Positions 4,808 through 5,949 of a DNA stretch of 5,949 nt are shown piece after piece. Each line of letters opens with the position of its first letter. Position 1 is the first letter of the stretch. The stretch lies in the NCBI GenBank assembly GCA_900765525.1, contig CAAFRY010000334.1, positions 1 through 5,949 of the forward strand, in the 5' to 3' direction. This DNA is from an uncultured Blautia sp. (GTDB lineage Bacteria > Bacillota > Clostridia > Lachnospirales > Lachnospiraceae). The notes under the pieces are model-generated. The model had not been told where the DNA came from. It saw only the letters and a list, made by a program, of their open reading frames with translations, and made no database searches. The translations under genes and the position numbers were made by a program.

Positions 4808-5949
4808 ATGAACCGGGAACTTTTTAATCTGGATGAAATCAGTATCCGTGGACTTTGCCTGGATTTGCTGAGAAGTCTTTGGATGATTATCCTGACTGCA
4901 GCATCAGTATGGCTGGCTGTTTCAGGCATCCACAATTTTATTTATGAGCCGGAGTATACGGCGGAGGCCACTTTAGTGGTTTCTGTAAAGGGACAAAATA
5001 ATGCATATTCCTCTCTGGCTACGGCTTCACAGATGGCGGATGTATTCAGTGAAGTATTTCAGAGCGATGCTTTGAGAAAAAGGATAGTGGAGGATATAGG
5101 AGAAAATATACAAGGAGAGATTTCCTGTACCGCTATTTCAGAAACGAACCTGCTTACCCTTCAGACTACTTGTCCGGACCCCAGACAGGCTTATTTGTTC
5201 ATCAATTCTGCCCTGAAGAATTATGAGGAAGTTGCCGAGAATGTGTTTGCCAATGCTTCTTTGCAGATTGTACAGGAACCTCAGGTGCCCTCGGAACCTT
5301 CCAATGCTTCCTGGCTGTTAATCAGACGCTATCTGCTGACTGCATTGGGCGGCCTGGGGATGGCAGCAATCATCTGCCTTCTGTATATCTTTCGCTTTAC
5401 CGTGAAGAACCCGGCATCCGCATCCAGGCAATTAGACGGAACCGTTCGGGGAGTCATTCCTTTTGAACGAAAGCGATTTGTACGAAAAAAAAGAAAAAAA
5501 CAGAAGCAGTCTCTGCTTTTAAATTCTCCTGTGGTGAGCATGGATTTCGCTGAATCCAGCCGCAGGATGGAAGCAAAGGTAGAGTATCATATGCATAGAA
5601 ATAAACAGCAGGTACTTTTGGTGACCAGTGTAAGTGAGAACGAGGGAAAATCCACAGTGGCGGCAAATATTGCCCTGGCTTTGGGCGAGAAGCATAAAAA
5701 GGTGCTGTTGGTAGACGGAGACTTGAGAAAGCCTGCCCAGCATAAAATTTTTGAAGATGCTAGCAAGAACAAGGTTTCTCTGGATAAGGTGCTGAAGGGA
5801 ATGGTCTCCTGGAAGGATGCCATGGTGTTTAAGACCAGGGACAATATCTGGAAGCTTTTTCAGTATCATGGCATTTCAGACCCGGGGGAAGTACTGAGAG
5901 AAGAGACGCTGGCAAAGCTGGTCCGGGAGTGGAAGCAGGAGATGGATTA
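4808..5949 (+). CDS. Wzz chain-length regulator fused to a BY-kinase (tyrosine autokinase), 3' truncated
   Basis: An open frame of 380 codons that runs off the window edge. It begins with a Wzz-type domain: transmembrane segment 1 at about 24-41, an extracellular region, a proline-containing PQVPSEPSNAS stretch, then transmembrane segment 2 at about 175-195. After a very basic linker (RKKRKKQKQ, about 228-236) comes a cytoplasmic P-loop kinase of the CpsD/Wzc type. Its Walker A is SVSENEGKST (274-283) and its Walker A' is VLLVDGDLRKP (299-309). Such proteins control EPS chain length and autophosphorylate on a C-terminal tyrosine cluster, which lies beyond the window. In many Firmicutes the two halves are separate genes (CpsC/CpsD); here they are one frame. 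The Shine-Dalgarno site GGGGAG (4797-4802) is good. The linker is encoded by A8 and A7 runs. Confidence 0.88.
   Translation, partial: MNRELFNLDEISIRGLCLDLLRSLWMIILTAASVWLAVSGIHNFIYEPEYTAEATLVVSVKGQNNAYSSLATASQMADVFSEVFQSDALRKRIVEDIGENIQGEISCTAISETNLLTLQTTCPDPRQAYLFINSALKNYEEVAENVFANASLQIVQEPQVPSEPSNASWLLIRRYLLTALGGLGMAAIICLLYIFRFTVKNPASASRQLDGTVRGVIPFERKRFVRKKRKKQKQSLLLNSPVVSMDFAESSRRMEAKVEYHMHRNKQQVLLVTSVSENEGKSTVAANIALALGEKHKKVLLVDGDLRKPAQHKIFEDASKNKVSLDKVLKGMVSWKDAMVFKTRDNIWKLFQYHGISDPGEVLREETLAKLVREWKQEMD

Noticed and set aside
4171..4935. 254-codon open frame on the minus strand across the Ig-like and Wzz-kinase genes
   Set aside because: It is antisense to two well-supported genes with clear domains and good ribosome sites. 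Its product is rich in Ser, Ile, His and Arg without any family motif, as expected of a shadow frame.

Overview
The window reads as a stretch of a gut-type Firmicutes chromosome, most likely Lachnospiraceae (inference). The grounds are strong purine-rich Shine-Dalgarno sites, moderate GC with heavy AGA/GGA use, tightly packed same-strand genes, and an exopolysaccharide (EPS) operon of clostridial style. All eight supported genes are on the plus strand. No rRNA, tRNA, CRISPR array or mobile element was seen.

Positions 1-84 hold an A18 tract followed by a strong hairpin. From 85 to 3852 lies one tight operon: a membrane-anchored protein with two beta-type extracellular modules; a stand-alone PqqD-type peptide-binding protein (RRE); a 91-residue, four-cysteine small protein with the look of a RiPP precursor; an HPr-kinase/PEPCK-like P-loop protein; a radical SAM protein with a cysteine-rich SPASM-type C-terminus; and a soluble S24/S26 Ser-His peptidase. 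Together these supply recognition, radical modification, phosphorylation and cleavage of a small peptide. I know of no named RiPP class with exactly this set, although HprK-like kinases that phosphorylate a C-terminal serine are known from paeninodin-type lasso peptide clusters. The candidate precursor here also ends in serine.

Positions 3853-3966 separate this operon from the next. They carry a perfect TATAAT inside a long inverted repeat, then a 20-codon leader ORF whose stop overlaps the next start as ATGA. The second operon begins with a membrane-anchored protein with three Ig-like domains. It continues with a Wzz-type chain-length regulator fused to a BY-kinase (tyrosine autokinase), cut by the window edge. 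This is the usual opening of a Gram-positive EPS/capsule locus. Whether the peptide made by the first operon acts on, or is displayed with, the polysaccharide is open; the sequence shows only adjacency.

Two start sites should be placed downstream of the longest ORF: the PqqD protein at 767 and the kinase at 1351. Both choices rest on good Shine-Dalgarno sites, and the second removes an apparent overlap with the precursor.
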